From positions 1,510,001 through 1,574,000 of the forward strand of contig NZ_CP087190.1 of assembly GCF_024749165.1 (NCBI RefSeq): DNA of 64,000 nt, written 5' to 3'. Numbering within the stretch: position 1 is the first letter of the stretch; the number at the start of each line of letters is the position of its first letter. A program made the position numbers and the translations under genes. A model generated the notes under the pieces. The model was not told where the DNA came from. It made no database searches and saw only the letters and a list, made by a program, of their open reading frames with translations. Positions 28,101 through 35,221 of the stretch are shown in pieces. The stretch comes from Pseudomonas sp. B21-023. Its GTDB lineage: Bacteria > Pseudomonadota > Gammaproteobacteria > Pseudomonadales > Pseudomonadaceae.

Positions 28101-28358
28101 CGTCGCAGCAATCGTGATGATCTGACCCGCTTGGCGGAGTCAGGCGAGGACCCGAAGGCTCTGGCTGCCTTGGCACATCGGGTCAAGGGCGGGGCACGCA
28201 TCTTGCGCGCGGGCGACCTGATCAGCGCCTGCGAGCGGCTGGAGGCCAGTTGTGCCAGCGACCCCTTGCATCTTGAGCGACTGCACCGTGATGTCCAGGT
28301 CTTGCATGCGATTATGCAAGACCTGGAGCACTATCTGGGCAGCCGCGCTCAGGCCTGA
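25158..28358 (+). CDS. BvgS-like hybrid sensor kinase with two periplasmic solute-binding domains
   Basis: The 1066-residue protein starts at GTG 25158. Order: signal/anchor segment (1-22), two periplasmic SBP_bac_3 Venus-flytrap domains (about 45-260 and 285-510), one membrane helix (about 527-547), HisKA domain with His in AAMSHEIRTPLH near residue 580, HATPase (N box NLLSNAIKF, G boxes DDTGIGIA and TGLGLG), receiver domain with Asp near 871 (VVISDCSMP) and a C-terminal HPt domain with His in ALAHRVKGGA near 1006. This is the BvgS/EvgS phosphorelay layout. BvgS has a PAS domain between membrane helix and HisKA; here the link is only about 30 residues and no PAS is seen. It should signal to the adjacent response regulator. 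Confidence 0.88.
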   Translation: MFLRALLIGILGCLSYLPACAAVQLHARPATQTPPPALDNAQLRWLWEHRELRLGVIARDNPPFDMLTTGQAYEGITADYVGLLASQLRLDVQLQVFASFAEAAAALRQGSIDLLGSVSTQQALEAGLHLSAPYAQDRPLLIAPQQHARERIRSGARFRLAMVDGYRPRQQVQALYPLAEIQLHPSPFSALAALALGDADLYLGSTLGSRYLLGRNQWNGAEEVGHAALARQAVGFAMARDNKALIGLVDRVLESLGDQHADVHERWHARPAVVHRSPGIPLSDAERHWLAENPRIKVLVNEQAMPLSYRDGRGQLQGLSLDLLQLLGRRTGLEFQAEAGGTAAQMVEQVRMGKAQLIAGLPYSPARGERLRFSRGYLSSAYVLVMQGHADRPDDLAQLDGRRLALEEGSVAQELLAKAYPRVLQSPVSGALEAVHAVAAGRVAAAVLPLDQARLLVARWYPGRLRISSLALPAAHFAFASSPGAVHLQSILDKALLDLAPREIDALVRRWRSPLIVAASAWQRYRTHLLLGFLGAFAALVVALLWIRYLRRLQVQLRRAKRGAEAANHAKTHFLAAMSHEIRTPLHALLGMLELAQRKAGQGMLDHLAIEVAADAARGLQELIGDILDVTRIEAGELQLTPTVACLREQVTQVIQLFDHQARGKGLRLDLTVEGEVDRPVLLDPVRFRQVLANLLSNAIKFTPQGRVQVSICAQARGDCLVARLIVDDTGIGIAKAELAQLGQPFRQASNQCQSPRSSTGLGLGICRSLCQLMGGHLQLNSELGRGTQAQVHLELPIHPLDLSEPVVAPPSDVPADELPLRVLVVDDYPANRVLLAQQLDYLGHQARVAEDGAQALRLWLDEHFDVVISDCSMPRLDGYGLARAIRLHERRRGRTACRLVGLTASALADERRRCRAAGMDDCLFKPLGLQALIGALGGSVARQGKRLPDGEARKAVFDFEHLRQLADNDQGALEAVLADLRRSNRDDLTRLAESGEDPKALAALAHRVKGGARILRAGDLISACERLEASCASDPLHLERLHRDVQVLHAIMQDLEHYLGSRAQA

Positions 28359-28377
28359 GCGTCATGCCAAGGCAGGT

Positions 28378-28530
28378 TCATATCCTGCCCAGCAACAAGA
28401 GAATCAGCAGGACCACCAGCACCACGCCGATGATGCCGGACGGGCCGTAACCCCATGAGCGGGAGTGAGGGAAGACCGGTAAGCCACCGATCAGCAGCAG
28501 GATCAGGATGATGATGAGGATCGTGGTCAT
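28378..28530 (-). CDS. DUF3309-type small membrane protein
   Basis: This 50-residue protein begins MTTILIIILI and has two very hydrophobic segments flanking the short motif LPVFPHSRSWGYGPSG, the hallmark of DUF3309 proteins. ATG lies at 28528-28530 with AAGGA upstream. The gene is convergent with the hybrid kinase, whose stop is 19 bases away, so it marks the right edge of the fimbrial island. Function unknown; such proteins are common in proteobacteria. Confidence 0.78.
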   Translation of the reverse strand: MTTILIIILILLLIGGLPVFPHSRSWGYGPSGIIGVVLVVLLILLLLGRI

Positions 28531-28741
28531 GGCAGAGTCCTTGCGTGATGGAAGGGCTGGAGCGCAGCGGTAGCCGCTTAATGGTTCCGACCGGTGCCCT
28601 TGGCTAAAAATTCCATCCGCCTGCCTGGCGATTGAAATACCTGCCGCCCGATACTGGCGTATTCAGCAATTTGATGCCGTACCGGCAGCCAGGGTGTTGT
28701 GGCTAGACTCCAGCCATTCCCACTGTTCAAGGCGCTCCACC

Positions 28742-29554
28742 ATGCACAACCGAATGATGATCACTGGTGCCGGCTCCGGCCTTGGCCGCGAGATTGCCCT
28801 GCGCTGGGCCCGCGAGGGCTGGCAGCTGGCCCTGGCAGACGTCAATGAGGCGGGCCTGCGCGAAACCCTGGCTTTGGTGCGCCAGGCCGGAGGCGACGGC
28901 TTCACCCAGCGCTGCGATGTGCGCGACTACAGCCAGCTCACAGCCCTGGCCCAGGCCTGCGAGGAAAAGTTCGGCGGCATCGATGTGATCGTCAACAACG
29001 CCGGGGTGGCCTCGGGCGGCTTCTTCGCCGAATTGTCCCTGGAAGACTGGGACTGGCAGATCGCGGTCAACCTGATGGGCGTGGTCAAGGGCTGCAAGGC
29101 GTTCCTGCCACAGCTCGAACGCAGCCGCGGGCGGATCATCAACATCGCCTCGATGGCGGCGTTGATGCAGGGGCCGGGCATGAGCAACTACAACGTGGCC
29201 AAGGCCGGCGTGCTGGCGCTGTCCGAAAGCCTGCTGGTGGAGCTGCGCCAGGTGGAGGTGGCGGTGCATGTGGTGTGCCCGTCGTTCTTCCAGACCAACC
29301 TGCTCGACTCGTTCCGTGGGCCAGACCCGGCGATGAAGGCGCAGGTGGGCAAGTTGCTGGAAGGCTCGCCGATCAATGCGGCCGACATCGCCGAGTATAT
29401 TCATGAGCGGGTGGCTGCCGACGAGTTCCTGATCCTTCCCCATGAAGCCGGGCGTCAGGCCTGGAAACTCAAGTGCCAGGCACCCGAGCGGCTATACGAC
29501 GAAATGGCGGACATGGCGGTCAAGATGCGGGCAAAGTCACGTAAAGCTAACTAA
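28742..29554 (+). CDS. Short-chain dehydrogenase/reductase
   Basis: The 270-residue SDR starts at ATG 28742. It has the cofactor motif TGAGSGLG (residues 8-15), the NNAG strand, the catalytic Ser in NIASMA and the YNVAK motif with Tyr and Lys. The classical SDR layout implies NAD(P)H-dependent oxidoreduction of an alcohol or ketone. A basic C-terminus (KMRAKSRKAN) extends past the core. Upstream residues to 28694 are rejected since MHNRMMITGAG is the natural start of the fold. The substrate cannot be read; the gene stands alone before the rsmI-like gene. Confidence 0.9.
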   Translation: MHNRMMITGAGSGLGREIALRWAREGWQLALADVNEAGLRETLALVRQAGGDGFTQRCDVRDYSQLTALAQACEEKFGGIDVIVNNAGVASGGFFAELSLEDWDWQIAVNLMGVVKGCKAFLPQLERSRGRIINIASMAALMQGPGMSNYNVAKAGVLALSESLLVELRQVEVAVHVVCPSFFQTNLLDSFRGPDPAMKAQVGKLLEGSPINAADIAEYIHERVAADEFLILPHEAGRQAWKLKCQAPERLYDEMADMAVKMRAKSRKAN

Positions 29555-29615
29555 TCAGAGAATTTCTGTAGGCTTTCTTTACCTTCACAAGTAGGAAATG
29601 TCTATTTCTGCGGCG

Positions 29616-29680
29616 AAGGATTGAGTAGGCGAAAGCTGGCGAGGCAGTTTCCGATTTTCCCTTGAGCGAGAGGCAACGGA
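29616..29680 (+). promoter_or_regulatory. Two GGA motifs in the leader of the csrA paralogue
   Basis: AAGGA at 29616-29620 and ACGGA at 29676-29680 match the ANGGA core bound by CsrA/Rsm proteins. The second ends one base before the start codon and would hide it when bound. This suggests translational autocontrol or control by RsmA/RsmE; it is a short motif and could occur by chance. Confidence 0.35.
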
Positions 29681-29681
29681 G

Positions 29682-29867
29682 ATGCTGGTTATCGGACGCG
29701 AAGTGGGCGAGGTCATCGTCATTGACGGGGGCATCAGGATTCAGGTGATGTCGGTGGAGAACGGCCAGGTGCGCTTCGGCATCTGCGCACCTCGAGAGGT
29801 GGAGGTGCACCGGGTAGAAGTCTACAAACGTATCAAGGCCCTGGAACTGGAGAAGCAGCGAGCCTGA
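29682..29867 (+). CDS. rsmI: CsrA-family translational regulator, RsmI-like
   Basis: The 61-residue protein has the CsrA plan of five strands and a short helix. Key RNA-contact residues survive: Leu2, an Arg at position 6 and the VHR motif with Arg44. It departs from RsmA/RsmE in the first strands (MLVIGREVGEVIVI instead of MLILTRKVGES), which fits the RsmI branch. Such dimers bind GGA motifs near ribosome sites and repress or stabilise mRNAs. The symbol rests on divergence and on the location near actP, as I recall for rsmI in P. putida; a plain csrA label is the safe alternative. It converges on the YheU-like gene, seven bases apart. Confidence 0.82.
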   Translation: MLVIGREVGEVIVIDGGIRIQVMSVENGQVRFGICAPREVEVHRVEVYKRIKALELEKQRA

Positions 29868-29874
29868 TGAGCCG

Positions 29875-30102
29875 TTACTCCAGCAGTTCCCGTGGTACTT
29901 CATGCCGGGCCAGCAACTGGCATTGCTGGCTTTCCAGGTCGAACAGGATGAACGCCTGCCCCTTGGCCAGCGCCTGGCGTACCCGCAGCACTCGGGTTTC
30001 CAGCGGCGTGTCGTCGCCATTGTCGGTGCCGTCGCGGGTGACGAAGTCCTCGATCAGGCGGGTGAGGGTTTCGCTTTCGAGTTGGTCGTGGGGGATCAGC
30101 AT
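29875..30102 (-). CDS. YheU-family (UPF0270) protein
   Basis: The 75-residue product begins MLIPHDQLESETLTRLIEDF, which is the usual start of UPF0270 proteins. The rest is acidic with the expected RVRQALAKGQAFILFDLESQ stretch. ATG 30100-30102 is chosen by family length; an in-frame ATG at 30135 would add 11 residues. No clear ribosome site is seen for either. Function is unknown. It lies between rsmI and the NAGGN operon. Confidence 0.82.
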   Translation of the reverse strand: MLIPHDQLESETLTRLIEDFVTRDGTDNGDDTPLETRVLRVRQALAKGQAFILFDLESQQCQLLARHEVPRELLE

Positions 30103-30183
30103 GGGTTTGGGCAGTGGTGATGGGGATGTGCGCATGCTACGTGAAATCCTCTGTCATGCGCAGTCGATTGGCGTAGGAAGCCT

Positions 30184-30212
30184 GTGCAGGAGCGGCGCAG
30201 CGCCGCTCCTGC
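30184..30212 (-). terminator. Terminator-like hairpin after the NAGGN operon
   Basis: A perfect 13-bp stem (TGCAGGAGCGGCG with CGCCGCTCCTGCA) with a three-base loop sits just past the stop of the M42-like gene. It marks the 3' end of the operon. Confidence 0.7.
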
Positions 30213-30221
30213 AGATTGCTC

Positions 30222-31406
30222 TCAGCCCTTGTTGCCCACCAGGCTGTCCACCGCCGGCACCCGGGTGTCGCTTTCCATCTGCGCATCGTGCTCCAGCTGG
30301 TGGCTGAAGCGCTCCAGAGACGCACTGGCCGGCTGCGAGTCGCTGGCGAACACCGGGGGGCTGAGCAGGTAGGCGCCGAGCAGCCGGCTGAGCGCCGCCA
30401 GGCTGTCGATATGGGTGCGCTCATAGCCGTGGGTGGCATCGCAGCCGAAGGCCACCAGGGCGGTGCGGATATCATGCCCTGCGGTCACCGCCGAGTGGGC
30501 GTCGCTGAAGTAATAGCGGAACAGGTCGCGGCGCACCGGCAGGTCGCGGTCGCCGGCCAGTTTCAGCAGGTGGCGCGACAGGTGATAGTCGTAGGGCCCG
30601 GACGAGTCCTGCATGGCCACACTCACCGCGTGCTCGCTGGATGCCTGTCCCGGTGCCACCGGTGCGATGTCGATGCCGACGAATTCGCTGACATCCCAGG
30701 GCAGGGCGGCCGCGGCACCCGAGCCGGTCTCCTCGGTGATGGTGAACAGCGGGTGGCAGTCGATCAGCGGCTGCCGGCCACTTTCGACCACGGCCTTGAG
30801 CGCCGCCAGCAACGCAGCGACACCGGCCTTGTCGTCCAGGTGGCGTGCGCTGATATGGCCGCTTTCGGTGAACTCCGGCAAGGGGTCGAAGGCGACGAAG
30901 TCGCCGATGGCGATACCCAGTGCTTCGGCGTCGGCGCGGGTGGTGCAGTAGGCGTCCAGGCGCACCTCCACATGCTCCCAGCTGATCGGCATCTGGTCGA
31001 TGGCGGTGTTGAAGGCGTGCCCGCTGGCCATCAGCGGCAGTACGCTGCCGCGGTACACGCCGGTGTCGGTGAACACGCTGACCCGGCTGCCCTCGGCGAA
31101 GCGGCTCGACCAGCAGCCCACCGGCGCCAGGGCCAGGCGGCCATTGTCCTGCAACTGGCGAACGCTGGCGCCGATGGTGTCCAGGTGCGCCGAAACGGCA
31201 CGGTCAGGCGAGCTCTGGCGGCCCTTGAGGGTGGCGCGGATGGTGCCGCGACGGGTCAGCTCGAAGGGGATGCCCAGTTCATCCAGGCGCTCGGCAACGT
31301 AGCGCACGATGGTGTCGGTGAAGCCGGTGGGGCTGGGGATGGCGAGCATTTCCAGCAGGACGCGTTTGAGGTAGTCGAGATCGGGTTCGGGGTGTTTCTC
31401 AGGCAT
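30222..31406 (-). CDS. M42-type peptidase of the NAGGN operon
   Basis: The 394-residue protein starts at ATG 31404-31406, eight bases after AAGGAG. Metal-binding marks of the M42/M20-like fold are visible: SAHLDTIGA, HLDDKAGVAA, TEETGSG and GIDIAP, with a late DATHGYERTH. It is known as the osmoprotectant-associated peptidase that accompanies N-acetylglutaminylglutamine amide synthesis genes; its exact role (turnover or trimming of the dipeptide) is not settled. It is the last gene of a three-gene operon and is separated from the synthetase gene by a REP pair. Confidence 0.88.
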   Translation of the reverse strand: MPEKHPEPDLDYLKRVLLEMLAIPSPTGFTDTIVRYVAERLDELGIPFELTRRGTIRATLKGRQSSPDRAVSAHLDTIGASVRQLQDNGRLALAPVGCWSSRFAEGSRVSVFTDTGVYRGSVLPLMASGHAFNTAIDQMPISWEHVEVRLDAYCTTRADAEALGIAIGDFVAFDPLPEFTESGHISARHLDDKAGVAALLAALKAVVESGRQPLIDCHPLFTITEETGSGAAAALPWDVSEFVGIDIAPVAPGQASSEHAVSVAMQDSSGPYDYHLSRHLLKLAGDRDLPVRRDLFRYYFSDAHSAVTAGHDIRTALVAFGCDATHGYERTHIDSLAALSRLLGAYLLSPPVFASDSQPASASLERFSHQLEHDAQMESDTRVPAVDSLVGNKG

Positions 31407-31434
31407 CAGGATCACTCCTTCGTTTCGAGGGCCT

Positions 31435-31492
31435 CATCGCGGGGCAAGCCCGTTCCCACGTGATTGCGTAGGAGCGGGCTTGCCCCGCGATG
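31435..31492. repeat. REP inverted pair inside the NAGGN operon
   Basis: CATCGCGGGGCAAGCCCG and its inverted partner lie between the synthetase and peptidase genes. In an operon, such pairs can stabilise the upstream message, so the two synthetic genes may be expressed more than the peptidase. Confidence 0.87.
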
Positions 31493-31496
31493 GATT

Positions 31497-33242
31497 TCAG
31501 GCCAAAGCCCGGCTATGCGGGAACAACAAGTCGACGAAGCGCTCGGCCGTCGGTTGCGGTTCATGATTGGCCAGCCCGGCTCGCTCATTGGCTTCGATGA
31601 TCACGTAGTCCGGGTGCTCGGCATCGCGGACCATGAAGTCCAGGCCGACCACCGGGATCTCCAGGGCGCGGGCGGCGCGCACGGCGGCGTCGGCCAGCAC
31701 CGGGTGCAGGCGTTCGGTGACATCCTCCAGGGTGCCGCCGGTATGCAGGTTGGCGGTGCGGCGCACGGCCAGGCGTTGCCCGGCGGGGAGGATGTCGTCG
31801 TAACCCAGGCCCGCGCCTTTGAGCGTACGTTCGGTTTCGTCATCCAGCGGAATGCGGCTCTCGCCGCCCGTGGCGGCCTGGCGCCGACGGCTCTGCGCTT
31901 CGATCAGCGCACGGATGCTGTGCTTGCCGTCGCCGACCACCTGCGCCGGGTGACGGATCGCTGCCGCCACCACTTCGAAGCCGATCACCAGGATGCGCAG
32001 GTCGCAGCCGGCATGGAAGCTCTCCAGCAGCACACGGCTGTCGTAACGCCTGGCCTGCTCCACGGCATGGCTGACTTCATCGATCGTCGTGAGGTTGACC
32101 GCCACCCCTTGGCCCTGCTCGCCATCGACCGGCTTGATCACCACCGCGCCATGCTCGTCGAGAAACGCCAGGTTGTCGTCGGCATTGCCCGCCAGCTGTT
32201 GCGCCGGCACCTGCAGCCCGGCATTGTGCAGGGCGTGGCGGGTCAGGCGCTTGTCCTGGCACAGGGTCATGGTCACGGCGCTGGTCAGGTCGCTCAACGA
32301 TTCGCGACAGCGGATCCGCCGCCCGCCCAGGCTGAGGGTGAACAAGCCGCTGGCGGCATCGTCGACCTGCACCTCGATGCCGCGCCGCAGCGCTTCGTCG
32401 ACGATGATCCGCGCATAGGGGTTGAGCGTCGCCTCGGGGCCAGGGCCGAGGAACAGTTGCTGGTTGATGCCGTTCTTGCGCTTGATGGCGAAGGTCGGCA
32501 GGTTGCGAAAGCCGAGCTTCTTGTACAGCCGTTTGGCCTGGCGGTTGTCGTGCAACACCGACAGGTCGAGGCAGGCCAGGCCGCGGCTCATGAAGTGCTC
32601 TATGAGGTGGCGTACCAGCACTTCGCCGACGCCGGGCCGCGTGCACTGCGGGTCCACCGCCAGGCACCACAGGCTGCAGCCGTGTTCGGGATCGTCGAAG
32701 GCCTTGCTGTGGTCCAGGCCCATGACGCTGCCGATCACCGCCTGGCTGTCCTCGTCCTCGGCCAGCCAGTACACCGGCCCGCCGAGCTCGCGCGGGGTGA
32801 GCAGCTCAGGGTCGACCGGCAGCATGCCACGGGCCTGGTACAACGTGTTGATTGCCTGCCAGTCCGCCGGGCTCTGCGCCCGGCGGATGCGGAAGCCGCG
32901 GAATACCCGTTGCGCGGGGCGGTAGTCGGTGAACCACAGGCGCAAGGTGTCGGAGGGGTCGAGGAAAAGTTGCTGCGGGGCCTGGGCCAGCACCTGCTGG
33001 GGGGCCGCGACATACAGGGCGATGTCGCGCTCGCCCGCCTGCTCCTGCAGCAGGTCTTCGGCCAGGCTGAGCGGATCGGGGTAGGTATGCCCGATCAGCA
33101 GCCGCCCCCAGCCACAGTGCAGCGCCCGTGGCCGGTCGTGAGGCTCGCTGCCATCTCCGGCCAGGCGCGCCTGCAGGCGCTCGTAGGACGGCGCCTGGCC
33201 GCGCAGTAAGCGCTGGCCGTAGGCGATCTCTTGGGCTTTCAT
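31497..33242 (-). CDS. N-acetylglutaminylglutamine synthetase
   Basis: The 581-residue protein has a GNAT acetyltransferase domain in its N-terminal half (about residues 110-270) and an ATP-grasp ligase domain in the C-terminal half (about 285-575, with VVIKPVDGEQGQG). The fusion fits enzymes that acetylate glutamine and join it to a second glutamine, making the osmoprotectant dipeptide precursor. Start ATG is 33240-33242, three bases after the stop of the amidotransferase gene, implying coupled translation. It corresponds to PA3460 in P. aeruginosa as I recall. Induction by high osmolarity is known for the family. Confidence 0.92.
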   Translation of the reverse strand: MKAQEIAYGQRLLRGQAPSYERLQARLAGDGSEPHDRPRALHCGWGRLLIGHTYPDPLSLAEDLLQEQAGERDIALYVAAPQQVLAQAPQQLFLDPSDTLRLWFTDYRPAQRVFRGFRIRRAQSPADWQAINTLYQARGMLPVDPELLTPRELGGPVYWLAEDEDSQAVIGSVMGLDHSKAFDDPEHGCSLWCLAVDPQCTRPGVGEVLVRHLIEHFMSRGLACLDLSVLHDNRQAKRLYKKLGFRNLPTFAIKRKNGINQQLFLGPGPEATLNPYARIIVDEALRRGIEVQVDDAASGLFTLSLGGRRIRCRESLSDLTSAVTMTLCQDKRLTRHALHNAGLQVPAQQLAGNADDNLAFLDEHGAVVIKPVDGEQGQGVAVNLTTIDEVSHAVEQARRYDSRVLLESFHAGCDLRILVIGFEVVAAAIRHPAQVVGDGKHSIRALIEAQSRRRQAATGGESRIPLDDETERTLKGAGLGYDDILPAGQRLAVRRTANLHTGGTLEDVTERLHPVLADAAVRAARALEIPVVGLDFMVRDAEHPDYVIIEANERAGLANHEPQPTAERFVDLLFPHSRALA

Positions 33243-33245
33243 CGG

Positions 33246-35033
33246 TCAGATTCCTTGTTCGCTGAGCCACAGGTTCAGGGCCGCCAGCTGCCACAGCTTG
33301 GAGCCGCGCAGCGGCGTGAGCTGGCCGTGGGGATTGCTCAGCAGGCGGTCGAGCATGGCCGGGTCGAACAGGCCGCGATCCTGGCTTGGGTCGGTCAGCA
33401 GCTCGCGTACCCAGCCCAGGGTTGCGCCTTCCAGGTGCTTGAGGCCGGGTACCGGGAAGTAGCCCTTCTTGCGGTCGATCACCTCGTGGGGGATGACCCG
33501 CCGCGCCGCCTGCTTGAGCACTTGCTTGCCGCCATCGGGCAGCTTGAAGCGCGACGGGATGCGCGCCGACAGCTCCACCAGGCGGTAGTCGAGGAACGGC
33601 GTGCGGGCCTCCAGGCCCCAGGCCATGGTCATGTTGTCGACCCGCTTGACCGGGTCGTCCACCAGCATCACCGTGCTGTCCAGGCGCAGCGCCTTGTCCA
33701 CCGCGTCCGGCGCGCCGGGGCGGGCGAAGTGTTCGCGCACGAAATCACCTGCCGCGTCGGTATCCAGCCGCCAGGGCGCCTGCACGGTGGCGCGGTACTC
33801 GGCGTGGCTGCGGTCGAAGAAAGCCTCGCGATAGGCCGCGAAGGCATCCTCGGCGCCATCGACCTGCGGGTACCAGTGGTAGCCGGCGAACAGTTCGTCG
33901 GCGCCCTGGCCGCTCTGCACACCCTTGCAATGCTTGGCCACTTCCCGGGACAGCAGGTAGAAGGCAATGCAGTCGTGGCTGACCATCGGTTCGCTCATGG
34001 CGCGAAATGCCGCCGGCAGTTGTTCGATGATCTCGTGCTCGGCGATGCGCAACTGGTGGTGACGGGTGCCGTAGTGCCGGGCGATCAGGTCGGAGTACTG
34101 GAACTCGTCGCCGCGTTCGCCGCCGGCGTCCTCGAAGCCGATGGAAAAGGTCGACAGGTCGTCTACCCCGGCCTCGCGCAACAGGCCGACCAGCAGGCTG
34201 GAATCGACACCGCCGGAGAGCAGCACGCCGACATCAACCGCCGCGCGCTGACGGATGGCCACGGCATCGCGGGTGGCGTCGAGCACGCGGGTGGTCCAAC
34301 CCTCCAGGTCGAGTTCGCGTTCGTCAGGGTTCGGGCCGTAGTGCAGCTGCCACCAGGTCTGGCGCTCGACTTCGCCATGGCGGTCGATGCGCATCCAGGA
34401 GCCGGGCTCGAGCTTCTGCACATTGGCCAGCAGGGTGCGCGGCGCGGGCACCACGGCGTGGAAGTTCAGGTAGTGGTTGAGCGCGACCGGGTCGATCACC
34501 GGATCGATATCGCCGCCCTTGAGCAGCGCCGGCAAAGTCGAGGCGAAGCGCAGGCGCTCGCCGTTGCGCGACAGGTACAAGGGTTTGACGCCCAGGCGGT
34601 CGCGGGCCAGGAACAGGCGCTGGTTGTCGCGCTCCCAGATGGCCAGGGCGAACATGCCGTTGAGCTTGGGCAGCAGTGCCGCGCCCCAGGCGTGATAGCC
34701 CTTGAGCAGCACCTCGGTGTCGCCGTCCGACCAGAAGCGGTAGCCCAGGTCCTGCAGCTCCTGGCGCAGTTCGGGGAAGTTGTAGATGGCGCCATTAAAG
34801 GCCAGGGCCAGACCCAGGTCATTGTCGACCATGGGCTGCGCCGAGCCGTCGGACAGGTCCATGATCTTCAGGCGGCGATGGCCGAGGGCGATCGGGCCCT
34901 GGCTATGGAAGCCCCAGGCGTCGGGGCCGCGGGGCGCCAGGTGGTGGGTGATGCGCTCCACCGCGGCGAGGTCCGCCGGGCGAGGGGCTTGGTCGATGGG
35001 GGTGAAACGTAACTCTCCTGCTAATCCGCACAT
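33246..35033 (-). CDS. N-acetylglutaminylglutamine amidotransferase, AsnB family
   Basis: The 595-residue protein has Cys2 as the N-terminal glutaminase nucleophile (MCGLAGELRF) and the synthetase PP-loop SGGVDSS near residue 270. It resembles asparagine synthetase B but acts on the dipeptide to form N-acetylglutaminylglutamine amide (NAGGN). AAGGA lies seven bases before ATG 35031-35033. It is the first gene of the operon, with the synthetase three bases behind. The upstream 188-base gap holds the promoter and the terminator of the neighbouring symporter. Confidence 0.93.
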   Translation of the reverse strand: MCGLAGELRFTPIDQAPRPADLAAVERITHHLAPRGPDAWGFHSQGPIALGHRRLKIMDLSDGSAQPMVDNDLGLALAFNGAIYNFPELRQELQDLGYRFWSDGDTEVLLKGYHAWGAALLPKLNGMFALAIWERDNQRLFLARDRLGVKPLYLSRNGERLRFASTLPALLKGGDIDPVIDPVALNHYLNFHAVVPAPRTLLANVQKLEPGSWMRIDRHGEVERQTWWQLHYGPNPDERELDLEGWTTRVLDATRDAVAIRQRAAVDVGVLLSGGVDSSLLVGLLREAGVDDLSTFSIGFEDAGGERGDEFQYSDLIARHYGTRHHQLRIAEHEIIEQLPAAFRAMSEPMVSHDCIAFYLLSREVAKHCKGVQSGQGADELFAGYHWYPQVDGAEDAFAAYREAFFDRSHAEYRATVQAPWRLDTDAAGDFVREHFARPGAPDAVDKALRLDSTVMLVDDPVKRVDNMTMAWGLEARTPFLDYRLVELSARIPSRFKLPDGGKQVLKQAARRVIPHEVIDRKKGYFPVPGLKHLEGATLGWVRELLTDPSQDRGLFDPAMLDRLLSNPHGQLTPLRGSKLWQLAALNLWLSEQGI

Positions 35034-35161
35034 AAGTCCTTACCGGTTTTGCCGTTGGGGAGGGTGTGCCGCGAAAGTGGGCACTTAGGTAGTGACCGGG
35101 GCAGGAAGTGAGAGTTTTAGATCAATCCGTTATATAGGGCGAGTGGTCGCCTACAGGCTTT

Positions 35162-35207
35162 TCGCTGGCAAGGCGGCCCCTTTCGTTAGGGGCCGCCTTG
35201 CCAGCGA
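35162..35207 (-). terminator. Strong hairpin between symporter and NAGGN operon
   Basis: A perfect 20-bp stem (35162-35181 with 35188-35207) closes a six-base TTCGTT loop, 15 bases past the symporter stop. It should prevent read-through of the symporter transcript into the NAGGN operon promoter region. Confidence 0.8.
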
Positions 35208-35221
35208 TGCGGTTTCAGGTA

